This document shows positions 45,009 to 51,515 of a stretch of 51,515 nt of DNA, piece by piece. Source of the stretch: Calditrichota bacterium (GTDB lineage Bacteria > Zhuqueibacterota > Zhuqueibacteria > Zhuqueibacterales > Geothermadaptataceae). The position numbers and the translations under genes were made by a program. The notes beneath the pieces are model-generated. The model was not told the DNA's origin and did no database searches. It was given only the letters and a program-made list of their open reading frames with translations. Numbering within the stretch: position 1 is the first letter of the stretch; the number at the start of each line of letters is the position of its first letter. The DNA is taken from assembly GCA_008501765.1 (NCBI GenBank), contig QQUE01000005.1, positions 1 to 51,515 on the forward strand, read 5' to 3'.

Positions 45009-46649
45009 TTAATTTGTCCCCATGTTTACGTCCCCGGAGATAATTTGCGGGCGCAACAGAATTATGAGTTCGGTTTTAACTTTGCTCGTGCTTTTACTGC
45101 GGAATGGTATTCCGAGAAGCGGAACGCTGCCCAAAAGAGGAACTCTCGACTCATTGACAATTTTTTGATCGCGGATCAGGCCGCCGATTATGATAGTCAC
45201 CCCGTCTTTGACCATGACAGTCGTTTCAGATTCGGATTTGTCAATAATTGGTATATTATCGATATAACTTGTGACCTCACTAACTTCAGGCATGATTTTC
45301 ATCGTAATAAAATCATCATCATTGATAATCGGTGTTACATTTAATTTGACGCCAACTTCGACGGTGATCACCTTTTCAAAAGTTTTGATGACACCATTGC
45401 TCTCACGGAAATCAACTGTTTTGTAAGGAATTGTGCTGCCAACGATGAATTTGGCTTCCTGCCCGGAAACGCATGTTATTCTGGGATTGGAAAGCAGGTC
45501 GCTTTTTCCAATGGTGCTGAGGGCTTCGATCAGCCCTCCCAATGTGAATTCGCCTGCATCAACACCGGCCTGCTGATAGCTGATCCCGGGGTCGGTATCG
45601 GACAAGATGCGAAACGTTGAGCTGAATGTTCCACCGGTAAGTCGTTTGGATACGGCGGTCCAATCGACGCCCATTTTAAATTTATCATTGAGCACAACCT
45701 GAATGATTTTGGCTTCGATGAGAACCTGACGTGTTTTTTTATCCAATTCAGCGACAAATGCTTTGAGATTGTTGAGAGCGCTGGGCAAGTCGGTGACAAA
45801 GATTTTATTTGTCGATTTATCTGCCGTAGCCCAGCCGACACCGGCTGAAAGTTTTTCCTGAATTTTTGGTAAAATGGCTTCGGCGCTGGCATATTGCAAG
45901 GTGAAAGTTACCATCCGGGTTGTCGTTGGAAAATCTGCTTCTTTTACAAGCATTTCAACTCGCCCAATGCGTTCTTCGCTATCCCGGACAAACAACTGGT
46001 TGGTCATGTCGTCGGCGGAAACATCCCCCCCGGATGAGAGCATATCTTTTACTGTTGTAACGAGACTGGATGCAGGAATATGGGAAAGGCTGAAAGTCCG
46101 GTTGTCCAACGGGATATCAATTCGTTGAATAACCTGGGTAATCGTCCGGATGATGGCTGGTAAATCGACAACGATCAGGCTATTGCTCCGGGTATCAGCT
46201 ATGACATTCCCGCCTTTGGATTTCAGTGGGAAAATAGACTTTAAAGCCTGTTCTGCGCTGGTGTTGTGCAAACGAAATACTTTTGTTTGCAGCGGATTTA
46301 TATATGCTTTGCCAAATCGGTTTTGATATTCTTCTGCGGTTATAACTTTGATGATATCCTTTGACCGGTAATAGGCCAGACCCTGCATCTCGATCACGAG
46401 ACGCAATGCATCCATCACAGCAACATTTTCAACAAAAACGGTGACCGATCCTTTGACACTTGTGCTGGTTACAATATTTAAACCACCTTGTGAGGCGAGA
46501 GTTTTTAACACATCATGAATGGCCATATTTTTAAAATTCAGGCTGACCATTTTCTGCTGGGCGATTAAATTGTGCGAGGAAAAAATCATGCTTATAATTA
46601 ATTGAAGTGCCAGCATATGTAAAATGAGTGATCTGATTAATCTTTGCAT
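45009..46649 (-). CDS. gspD: type II secretion / type IV pilus secretin (GspD/PilQ family)
   Basis: Outer-membrane secretin of 546 residues with a signal peptide. N-terminal STN-like/N0 domain (LNFKNMAIHDVLKTLASQGG), then two to three secretin N-domains (FRLHNTSAEQALKSIFPLK; TFTLQYASAEAILPKIQEKL). The secretin core follows: QVLIEAKIIQVVLND, LLSNPRITCVSGQEAKFIVG, VGVKLNVTPIINDDD, and the end VKDGVTIIIGGLIRDQK, VPLLGSVPLLGIPFRSK, TELIILLRPQII. It is shorter than classical GspD (about 650) because one N-domain is missing. The frame opens at 46688, overlapping the previous stop as ATGA, but the ATG at 46649 has AGGAG 8 bases upstream and begins the signal peptide. Last gene of the J-K-L/N-M-C-D operon. 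Confidence 0.9.
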   Translation of the reverse strand: MQRLIRSLILHMLALQLIISMIFSSHNLIAQQKMVSLNFKNMAIHDVLKTLASQGGLNIVTSTSVKGSVTVFVENVAVMDALRLVIEMQGLAYYRSKDIIKVITAEEYQNRFGKAYINPLQTKVFRLHNTSAEQALKSIFPLKSKGGNVIADTRSNSLIVVDLPAIIRTITQVIQRIDIPLDNRTFSLSHIPASSLVTTVKDMLSSGGDVSADDMTNQLFVRDSEERIGRVEMLVKEADFPTTTRMVTFTLQYASAEAILPKIQEKLSAGVGWATADKSTNKIFVTDLPSALNNLKAFVAELDKKTRQVLIEAKIIQVVLNDKFKMGVDWTAVSKRLTGGTFSSTFRILSDTDPGISYQQAGVDAGEFTLGGLIEALSTIGKSDLLSNPRITCVSGQEAKFIVGSTIPYKTVDFRESNGVIKTFEKVITVEVGVKLNVTPIINDDDFITMKIMPEVSEVTSYIDNIPIIDKSESETTVMVKDGVTIIIGGLIRDQKIVNESRVPLLGSVPLLGIPFRSKSTSKVKTELIILLRPQIISGDVNMGTN

Positions 46650-46684
46650 AGTTGGACTCCTGTGGTAATGCTTGTTGTGAAAAA

Positions 46685-47341
46685 TCATAAAGTTAATTCC
46701 ACTTTCTCTCCATCCCGTATTAAAATCACTTTATCTGAATGAATTTCTTTTATTATATAATCTCCTATCCTGTTTCCCGTTGTAAGAAATAGAGAACTGT
46801 TGCCGCTGTTTTCCCGAACGATGGCTTGGGGATTTGGCCCACTGATAATTCCCAGCAAAGTGTAGCGTTGTGCTAACCCTAAAACTGTGGCTGCATTGAC
46901 CGGCGCTGAGAAGGCGTTCCCAGCCGTTTTTTCGCTATGGAAAAATGGGCGGCTTGCGAATATATTGTTATTATTTCTGTTCGTAACTTCCGGTTTTTGA
47001 ACTGTTGCTGGTAGCGGGTTTCCGGGAAATTCAGGGGTTTGCACAATTTTATTTATAGAATACGCTTCCATTAGGAGAAACAGGATGGCTAAAACTGAAC
47101 AAATTATGCAAAGGAACACCATAGAAGTGGTTGCGTTTTTTAAAGGCTCTTTGCGCCAGGTCTGCATGTTGATCAATTCGGCAAACCAGGTTGCAGGCGA
47201 AAAACGCCATTTTTGCAACACCAACGAGAGGAAAGATGACGTGTCTGGTGCTAAATTATCCCTGGTATGCAGATGGCCGTTCTCCATTAAATTATCTTCG
47301 GGGGTAATCTCTATCAGATTTTTTTTGAATTGCTTGTTCAT
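46685..47341 (-). CDS. gspC: GspC-like inner-membrane type II secretion protein
   Basis: Protein of 218 residues with one membrane helix (about 71-91: SMVFLCIICSVLAILFLLME). The C-terminal HR domain, typical of GspC/PilP, shows LAQRYTLLGIISGPNPQAIV and IGDYIIKEIHSDKVILIRDG. It would link the inner-membrane platform to the secretin N-domains. The PDZ or coiled-coil end of classical GspC is absent, so it is closer to the short form. It lies 3 bp after the GspM/PilO-like gene and overlaps the open frame of the secretin. The SD is weak, suggesting coupling. Confidence 0.8.
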   Translation of the reverse strand: MNKQFKKNLIEITPEDNLMENGHLHTRDNLAPDTSSFLSLVLQKWRFSPATWFAELINMQTWRKEPLKNATTSMVFLCIICSVLAILFLLMEAYSINKIVQTPEFPGNPLPATVQKPEVTNRNNNNIFASRPFFHSEKTAGNAFSAPVNAATVLGLAQRYTLLGIISGPNPQAIVRENSGNSSLFLTTGNRIGDYIIKEIHSDKVILIRDGEKVELTL

Positions 47342-47344
47342 TAT

Positions 47345-47923
47345 TCAGACAGAAAAAAGCCGGGTTACAGTTATCTGACATTTTAATTTTTCATTGCGTT
47401 GCTTTGCGGGCGCAAAATACGAATTACGAACTCTGGTATAATTGTCACTTTGTTCGATTTTGTGGATAAATGCGATTAATGCCGGTAGCTCGCCAATGCA
47501 ATCTATCTCAACCTGCAGCGTGATGATATCTGATTTATTCTTTCGGGTCTGTTGCCGGTTTTGTGCCCGTGCCGGACTGTAGGGCTGAAATCGGTTGATG
47601 AGCACGTGGTTTCCGGCGGCGTTTTCAATATCCTTTAAAAATTGTGCAATTGGTGAACTCGCGGCCTGCGCATTCTGGGGGCTCTGCGCTGTATTTTGTT
47701 TATTTAAACTGGCATTATTTGACGTGCGCAGTGCTTTTGCGTATTGGTGTTGCAGATTAACGAGTTGTTGATTTGAAACCTCCCATCGATCAAACAGAGG
47801 CAAATAGACAAAGTGAAATAATAAAAACAGAAATAGACCCAGCCCGGTGATTCCCGCAAGGATTTTTTCGCGTGCAGATAAATTGTTAAGGAAATCTACG
47901 ATGTCAGTGGAGAAGTTAAACAA
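47345..47923 (-). CDS. GspM/PilO-like inner-membrane protein
   Basis: Protein of 192 residues: a short cytoplasmic N-terminus, one membrane helix (about 22-45, GITGLGLFLFLLFHFVYLPL), a coiled region (QQLVNLQHQYAKALRTSN) and a ferredoxin-like C-terminal domain (TLQVEIDCIGELPALIAFIH, NSYFAPAKQRNEKLKCQITV). This is the layout of GspM and PilO, which pair with GspL/PilN. The TTG start has AAAGG 8 bases upstream and lies 1 bp past the preceding stop, so translation is coupled. Confidence 0.8.
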   Translation of the reverse strand: MFNFSTDIVDFLNNLSAREKILAGITGLGLFLFLLFHFVYLPLFDRWEVSNQQLVNLQHQYAKALRTSNNASLNKQNTAQSPQNAQAASSPIAQFLKDIENAAGNHVLINRFQPYSPARAQNRQQTRKNKSDIITLQVEIDCIGELPALIAFIHKIEQSDNYTRVRNSYFAPAKQRNEKLKCQITVTRLFSV

Positions 47924-47924
47924 A

Positions 47925-49502
47925 TTAGTGGCCTTTCTTTTTCAGTTTAATATTAAGTTCAAATTCGACAATTTCGGAGGCATCGGCAAGAACACGGCGA
48001 TCCGCTGAAGTTATATTTACGGTTGTAAACGCGGGTTGCCCTTCAAATATCTGTGGCAGATTGAAAATATCAGCAAGTCTCACCGAAGTCCCGCGCACGA
48101 TGAGTTTGTCACCTCTTAAAAATGTAACCGATCGCAGTTTGACAGGTGCGGGCAGCTTCTCGAATAATTGTGAAATTATAGTTGCGGTGTATTCGCTCCC
48201 TCCCAATCGTTTGTTGATTTCTGAATCCAGATTTTTGGCGCGTTGGAAGGATTCGAGGTTGGGCTTCAGAGCATGAATTTTATCCTGCAATTCGACGATG
48301 GCGCCATCTCGTAAATGGAGCGCAATTTCAAAGGTGATGATAGATAACAGCACGATATAAACGATTAGTCCCAAAAGCCGTGACATCTTTTGAACTGTAT
48401 TTCGCATTTTGCTGATTTTCTTGTCATTCTCAGTACGAAGATCCATAAAAGTACCTGGATTTTCACATACCATTCCCAGCAATGCGGAAACCGAGAACCA
48501 GTTTTTTTTCACGCCGTCTACACCGGTTTCGACGAGATGTTCCAATGGAACAGCCGTATCAAACCAGGCCACCGGCATATCGAGTTGCCTGGTCATAAAT
48601 TCTGTTATAAAATGTACTTTTGGCAACCAACCGCTTAATATTATATGCTCAACACGGGCAAAGACGTTTTCTTGTTTGAAAACTTGGAGTGTATCCGATA
48701 CTCCTTGCGTCAGACCAATCAACCAATTATTGTAGCTTTTTTCACGGTTTGTACTGACCATGTTTTCAATTAAGTGATTGACACCACCCTTCACACTTCG
48801 ACAAAAAATCAGCTCACCCCGGTCAATGACGATGATATTGGCATTTGAAAAATCGACGTCAACAAGGGCGATACATTGGGTTGAGATTTCCGGTAATTTT
48901 CCGAAAAATTTTAAAAAAGAGTAGTAAATTGCTTCAAATGTCAGCACCACGGCATCGATTATTAGTCCGACGCTGCGGGCAATTGTGGCGTAACGTTCAA
49001 TTTCAGCTCGCCGGGCGACGACGATCATGACGTGTGCATAACCGTCATCCTCCCGGGATACAACGCGAAAATCATACACGACATCTTTTAAGGGAAGTGG
49101 CAATTCATTCTCGACTTGATAGCGGATCATATCCTGCAATTCTGCAGGATCATGGCTGGGAACACGAGCGAGTTTTGCATGAACGAGGTGCCGCGGGACA
49201 GCGATTGATGTATGAATTTTGCTATGAATTCCTGTTTCCCTGATGTGGTCTTCGAGTGCTTTTTTTATATTAATATCACAGTCGTCGGGAAGAAATTTGA
49301 CCTTGACATATCGCGCTGAATCGGGTGAGTTTGCGTTGTCGACCAAAATAACTTTAACCAGATTGGTATCAAACTCGATTGCAATCCGCTGTTTTGACTT
49401 CGAAAAAAAATTCGGCAATGACGATTTTCGAATTGTCGAAACAGGAACAACATTTTGAGCGTTATATTTTTCCAAATTTATATTTTCAATCAAGTCAAGC
49501 AT
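47925..49502 (-). CDS. PilM-PilN / GspL-like fusion protein
   Basis: Protein of 525 residues combining a PilM-like actin-fold domain (about 40-360; RIAIEFDTNLVKVILVDNA, VENELPLPLKDVVYDFRVV, CIALVDVDFSNANIIVIDRG) with a PilN/GspL-like part. The latter has a membrane helix (about 375-394), a coiled coil (IVELQDKIHALKPNLESFQR) and a C-terminal ferredoxin-like domain (KLPAPVKLRSVTFLRGDKLI). In GspL the same two parts form one protein, so this is GspL-type; PilM and PilN are the separate versions. The frame also has a GTG 2 codons upstream. GGGTG lies before the ATG used. Gene spacing to GspK is 15 bp. Confidence 0.82.
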   Translation of the reverse strand: MLDLIENINLEKYNAQNVVPVSTIRKSSLPNFFSKSKQRIAIEFDTNLVKVILVDNANSPDSARYVKVKFLPDDCDINIKKALEDHIRETGIHSKIHTSIAVPRHLVHAKLARVPSHDPAELQDMIRYQVENELPLPLKDVVYDFRVVSREDDGYAHVMIVVARRAEIERYATIARSVGLIIDAVVLTFEAIYYSFLKFFGKLPEISTQCIALVDVDFSNANIIVIDRGELIFCRSVKGGVNHLIENMVSTNREKSYNNWLIGLTQGVSDTLQVFKQENVFARVEHIILSGWLPKVHFITEFMTRQLDMPVAWFDTAVPLEHLVETGVDGVKKNWFSVSALLGMVCENPGTFMDLRTENDKKISKMRNTVQKMSRLLGLIVYIVLLSIITFEIALHLRDGAIVELQDKIHALKPNLESFQRAKNLDSEINKRLGGSEYTATIISQLFEKLPAPVKLRSVTFLRGDKLIVRGTSVRLADIFNLPQIFEGQPAFTTVNITSADRRVLADASEIVEFELNIKLKKKGH

Positions 49503-49517
49503 GATCACCCGTTTTAG

Positions 49518-50558
49518 TTATTCACCTTCTTGCCAGTGCACAATTTCAATTGATTTGCTGCTTGTGCGTTCCACCACCGCTTTGATTTTATAATTGACAG
49601 CCAAATTTTTTGTTAAACCCACTGATTGGATCCGGAAGTGCGATGACTGAACATCCAAAAGAAGCTCGCCGGCCAATTGCTGAATAAGCACTTGTTCTTC
49701 TTGTTGCAATTTCATGTTTTTACTTAGATTAGTCGCGATGTCCCTTCCATTTCGAAAAATATTGTCATCATCTGTCGATGGTATCGCATCCTTTCCCCAA
49801 CGAAATTCCACGATTTTATTTGCGAGCTCCTCCGGTATGCCGAGGGTGACAAACACCTCCACTGACGCCGTGTTGATATTAACGCTGCCACTGCCGTAAA
49901 TGGTAATCAGGGAGCGCCAACTCTGAACATCCTCGGCCGATATTCCTTGCACCAATCCCAGTTCTTCCAAAAAATCAATCTCGCCATTTTTGCAAATATA
50001 GGGAAAGGGAAGGCGTTGATAATAATCTTGTTCAGCGCCTCCGGGTTCTTTGTCGTCGTTTCTGTCACGCCAGTCCAATAATGAAGCGAGTTTTTCCTGA
50101 TTCATTCCGGGCAAGTTTTGTAGTATTGACACAGGCACTTTATTAATATTTATTTTTCTGTTTTCATCTTGTATCCCATAAAAATAGGAAATATTTCCAT
50201 AGTCGCCCTCGCATGTGTAGGCAATTTCAAAGAAGCCATCACCGCAGGGCACTTTCTTAAAAAATGATTTGTTGTTCGCCCAGTCATCTGAAAAGCTATG
50301 GTAAAATTTTGTGGAATCATCCTGGACATCATCCAGCAGAATTGCAACAGTGTGATAAATTCCAGCTCTCGCTAACCAGGCTGATTCATTGGCTCGCAGA
50401 CTGTAACTGTCCAATCGCAAACCCATGATCGTATTTTTTGCCAATCCAATGGCTAAAATACTTAAAATCGCAAGTGTCCACAGGGAGGTAATCGAAAGAC
50501 TGCCGCGCTGGTTTTTGATTGTGAAAACTATTTGTGGCCTTTTTTCTGCTGATTTCAT
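49518..50558 (-). CDS. gspK: type II secretion minor pseudopilin GspK
   Basis: Protein of 346 residues. The prepilin-type leader ends at Gly19/Ser20 (NQRG, then SLSITSLWTLAILSILA), without the Glu5 found in other pseudopilins, as usual for GspK. The T2SSK core is seen in RKININKVPVSILQNLPGMN, LLDWRDRNDDKEPGGAE and IDFLEELGLVQGI, with helix-hairpin-helix-like NINTASVEVFVTLGI. It caps the pseudopilus. It lies between the GspJ-like gene (192-bp gap with an inverted repeat) and the GspL-like gene. No clear SD. Confidence 0.9.
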   Translation of the reverse strand: MKSAEKRPQIVFTIKNQRGSLSITSLWTLAILSILAIGLAKNTIMGLRLDSYSLRANESAWLARAGIYHTVAILLDDVQDDSTKFYHSFSDDWANNKSFFKKVPCGDGFFEIAYTCEGDYGNISYFYGIQDENRKININKVPVSILQNLPGMNQEKLASLLDWRDRNDDKEPGGAEQDYYQRLPFPYICKNGEIDFLEELGLVQGISAEDVQSWRSLITIYGSGSVNINTASVEVFVTLGIPEELANKIVEFRWGKDAIPSTDDDNIFRNGRDIATNLSKNMKLQQEEQVLIQQLAGELLLDVQSSHFRIQSVGLTKNLAVNYKIKAVVERTSSKSIEIVHWQEGE

Positions 50559-50750
50559 TTGTCAGATATTTGTGTTAATAATAAACGACACTATTAATCT
50601 GGTCGGAAAGTGAGTTGGGAACGGCTGTCTGAACTTGTCGATTGACGCGTTTTTACCGCATTGAATGCGCGATCTTGCTATCTCTCCCGTTTCGACAAAC
50701 TCAGTGTCAATTCTGCTCTCTCTTTCTAAAACATATTCCTTGGTCGAGTT
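50559..50750. other. 192-bp spacer between gspJ-like and gspK genes
   Basis: Carries an imperfect inverted pair TCTGAACTTGTCGA (50628-50641) / TCGACAAACTCAGT (50692-50705), about 11 of 14 paired. The ACTGAGYTTGTCGA word is familiar as a dispersed repeat in many bacterial genomes. It separates genes that are otherwise tightly packed. Confidence 0.5.
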
Positions 50751-51347
50751 TCATAATTTAATCTGTCGTTGTACTCGCACAGGAAAAAGCAGTTCTTTTT
50801 GCCGTGTCCCGGATTTATCCTCCAGGTTCAGTTTGACCGCCAGGGGCAAATAACCGTCTTCGTCCCACTCGCTGTCCCATCTATTGCCGTCAGAATATTG
50901 CTGAAGGTATGAAAATTTTATCACTTCAAATCCAGTCAATAACACAAGTGAATTGCTTTTACCTGTAAAATCCCGGGTGATTCTTCGGAGGTTTTGTTTA
51001 TCTTGTTGACCTGAATGTTCAACGCGGTAGCTTATTTTCTGAAGCTGGGTATCAGCCGGATTCTCTTTTGTTTTTCCAATTAAAACAAGCGAATCTTGCG
51101 TGCCCGAGAAGTTACCGTAAGCAACTGATTTTGTATTTGTTATATCTTGTGAAATGATCGAAAATGCTTTGGAAAACTGTGTCAACTTTGTGGTTACCGT
51201 GGTATGCGTTTTCCGTGCTGCGACAGCCCGCTTTACAAGTGTAAACGATGCCAATCCAATAACTGCGATAATTGCGAGCGAAATCATCGTTTCAATCAGG
51301 GTAAATCCACGCTCGTTGGTCTCGAATTCTAAAGTCAATTTTTTCAT
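50751..51347 (-). CDS. gspJ: type II secretion minor pseudopilin GspJ-like
   Basis: Prepilin-like protein of 198 residues. The leader ends at Gly14, with cleavage before Phe15 in ERGFTLIETMISLAIIAVIG. Glu19 is the invariant fifth residue, and a hydrophobic helix follows. The rest is mixed beta with segments such as LTGFEVIKFSYLQQY and LPLAVKLNLEDKSG, as in GspJ/PulJ pseudopilins. It is the most upstream preserved gene of the operon: the IS left end begins 42 bp before its start codon, replacing what would be the gspE/F/G/H/I side. The SD is distant and weak (AAGGAAAG). Confidence 0.78.
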   Translation of the reverse strand: MKKLTLEFETNERGFTLIETMISLAIIAVIGLASFTLVKRAVAARKTHTTVTTKLTQFSKAFSIISQDITNTKSVAYGNFSGTQDSLVLIGKTKENPADTQLQKISYRVEHSGQQDKQNLRRITRDFTGKSNSLVLLTGFEVIKFSYLQQYSDGNRWDSEWDEDGYLPLAVKLNLEDKSGTRQKELLFPVRVQRQIKL

Positions 51348-51388
51348 CGTTTTGTTAAGTGCTTTCCTTGGTTATCCAAATAAGTCAG

Positions 51389-51423
51389 TGATATTGCTAT
51401 ATTTTTACGGACACAATGTTAAG
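51389..51423 (+). repeat. IS3-type left terminal inverted repeat (IRL)
   Basis: Starts TGATATTGC and aligns over 35 bases with the reverse complement of 93-127. Shared blocks TGAT, TTGC, ACGGAC and GTTAAG mark the two ends of one IS family. Confidence 0.8.
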
Positions 51424-51462
51424 TTAGTGTGAATCCCATATCACTAACCGAGAATTTAAAAA

Positions 51463-51515
51463 ATGAACAAGAAACAAAGTCGCCGTCGTTACAGCGCAGA
51501 ATTCAAAAGAAGTGC
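51463..51515 (+). CDS. IS3-family transposase OrfA, N-terminal fragment
   Basis: The first 17 codons (MNKKQSRRRYSAEFKRS) match the start of IS3-family OrfA helix-turn-helix proteins, which begin with a basic stretch and YSAEFK. The gene runs off the window. Together with the IRL at 51389 it marks the 5' end of an IS3-type element that points away from the window. Confidence 0.8.
   Translation, partial: MNKKQSRRRYSAEFKRS

Noticed and set aside
44832-45344. Plus-strand 170-codon frame
   Set aside because: Its second half runs antisense through the 3' end of the secretin gene, and it has no ribosome site or recognisable domain.
1-51515. The whole window as one composite IS3 transposon
   Set aside because: The two IS pieces point the same way and their flanking bases differ. 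The 51-kb span contains ordinary chromosomal genes, so assembly breaks at a multi-copy IS are the simpler explanation.

Overview
The window is one chromosomal stretch of a Gram-negative bacterium, probably of the FCB group (Bacteroidota / Ignavibacteriota / Calditrichota / KSB1-like). Four large secreted proteins end in the same C-terminal module, which starts with YPNPF(N/A)P and finishes with a basic KK-x-LL-like tail. This is the FlgD-like / type IX sorting-type domain typical of that group. Type II secretion genes, SusD-free extracellular glycan-type proteins and lipoproteins with LPGC/LAAC boxes fit the same picture. Base composition looks mid-40s % GC by eye. No rRNA, tRNA, phage genes or CRISPR array were seen.

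Layout. Both edges are pieces of an IS3-type insertion sequence: the 3' end of its transposase plus right inverted repeat at 1-127, and the left inverted repeat plus start of orfA at 51389-51515. The two 35-bp ends match each other as imperfect inverted repeats. From 306 to 10429 genes run on the minus strand: chemoreceptor, phosphate-porin-like barrel, PstS-like binding protein, aldo/keto reductase, glycosylasparaginase, a six-repeat secreted protein and an MFS transporter. A plus-strand ATP-grasp enzyme follows, then a BNR-type secreted protein, a LytS/LytR-type two-component pair and a lipoprotein on the minus strand. A giant SGNH-esterase and an AAA/DUF4143 ATPase lie on the plus strand. 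Next come three minus-strand genes that may form an arginine/methylamine group (MttB-like methyltransferase, AdiC-like antiporter, DDAH). A plus-strand run follows: CotH/lamin-tail protein, alpha/beta hydrolase, DUF1080 lipoprotein, GxxExxY protein, M28 peptidase and DUF4838 protein. The last third holds a 1571-residue beta-helix surface protein and a type II secretion operon (J-K-L/N-M/O-C-D order), whose upstream side is cut by the IS.

Small mobile or palindromic elements are the most striking non-coding feature. A 165-bp MITE-like element occurs three times at identical length, with 19-bp terminal inverted repeats and a GC-rich central hairpin. One copy sits between a 4-bp target duplication inside a decayed gene. 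A second family (226 bp, 18-bp perfect inverted ends) has one full copy and one partial copy. An 89-bp element with 17-bp perfect arms sits between the DDAH and antiporter genes. A GxxExxY gene is bracketed by inverted copies of a CAGGATT-rich repeat. Four direct repeats phased at 32-33 bp precede the AAA ATPase.

How the genes fit together: much of the window encodes proteins for the cell surface or the outside. Binding, esterase, peptidase and glycan-domain proteins carry export signals, and part of a type II secretion machine is present. Sensing modules (chemoreceptor, LytTR pair) and small-molecule uptake and amine/arginine catabolism are interspersed. All assignments are from sequence reading alone; no database search was run.
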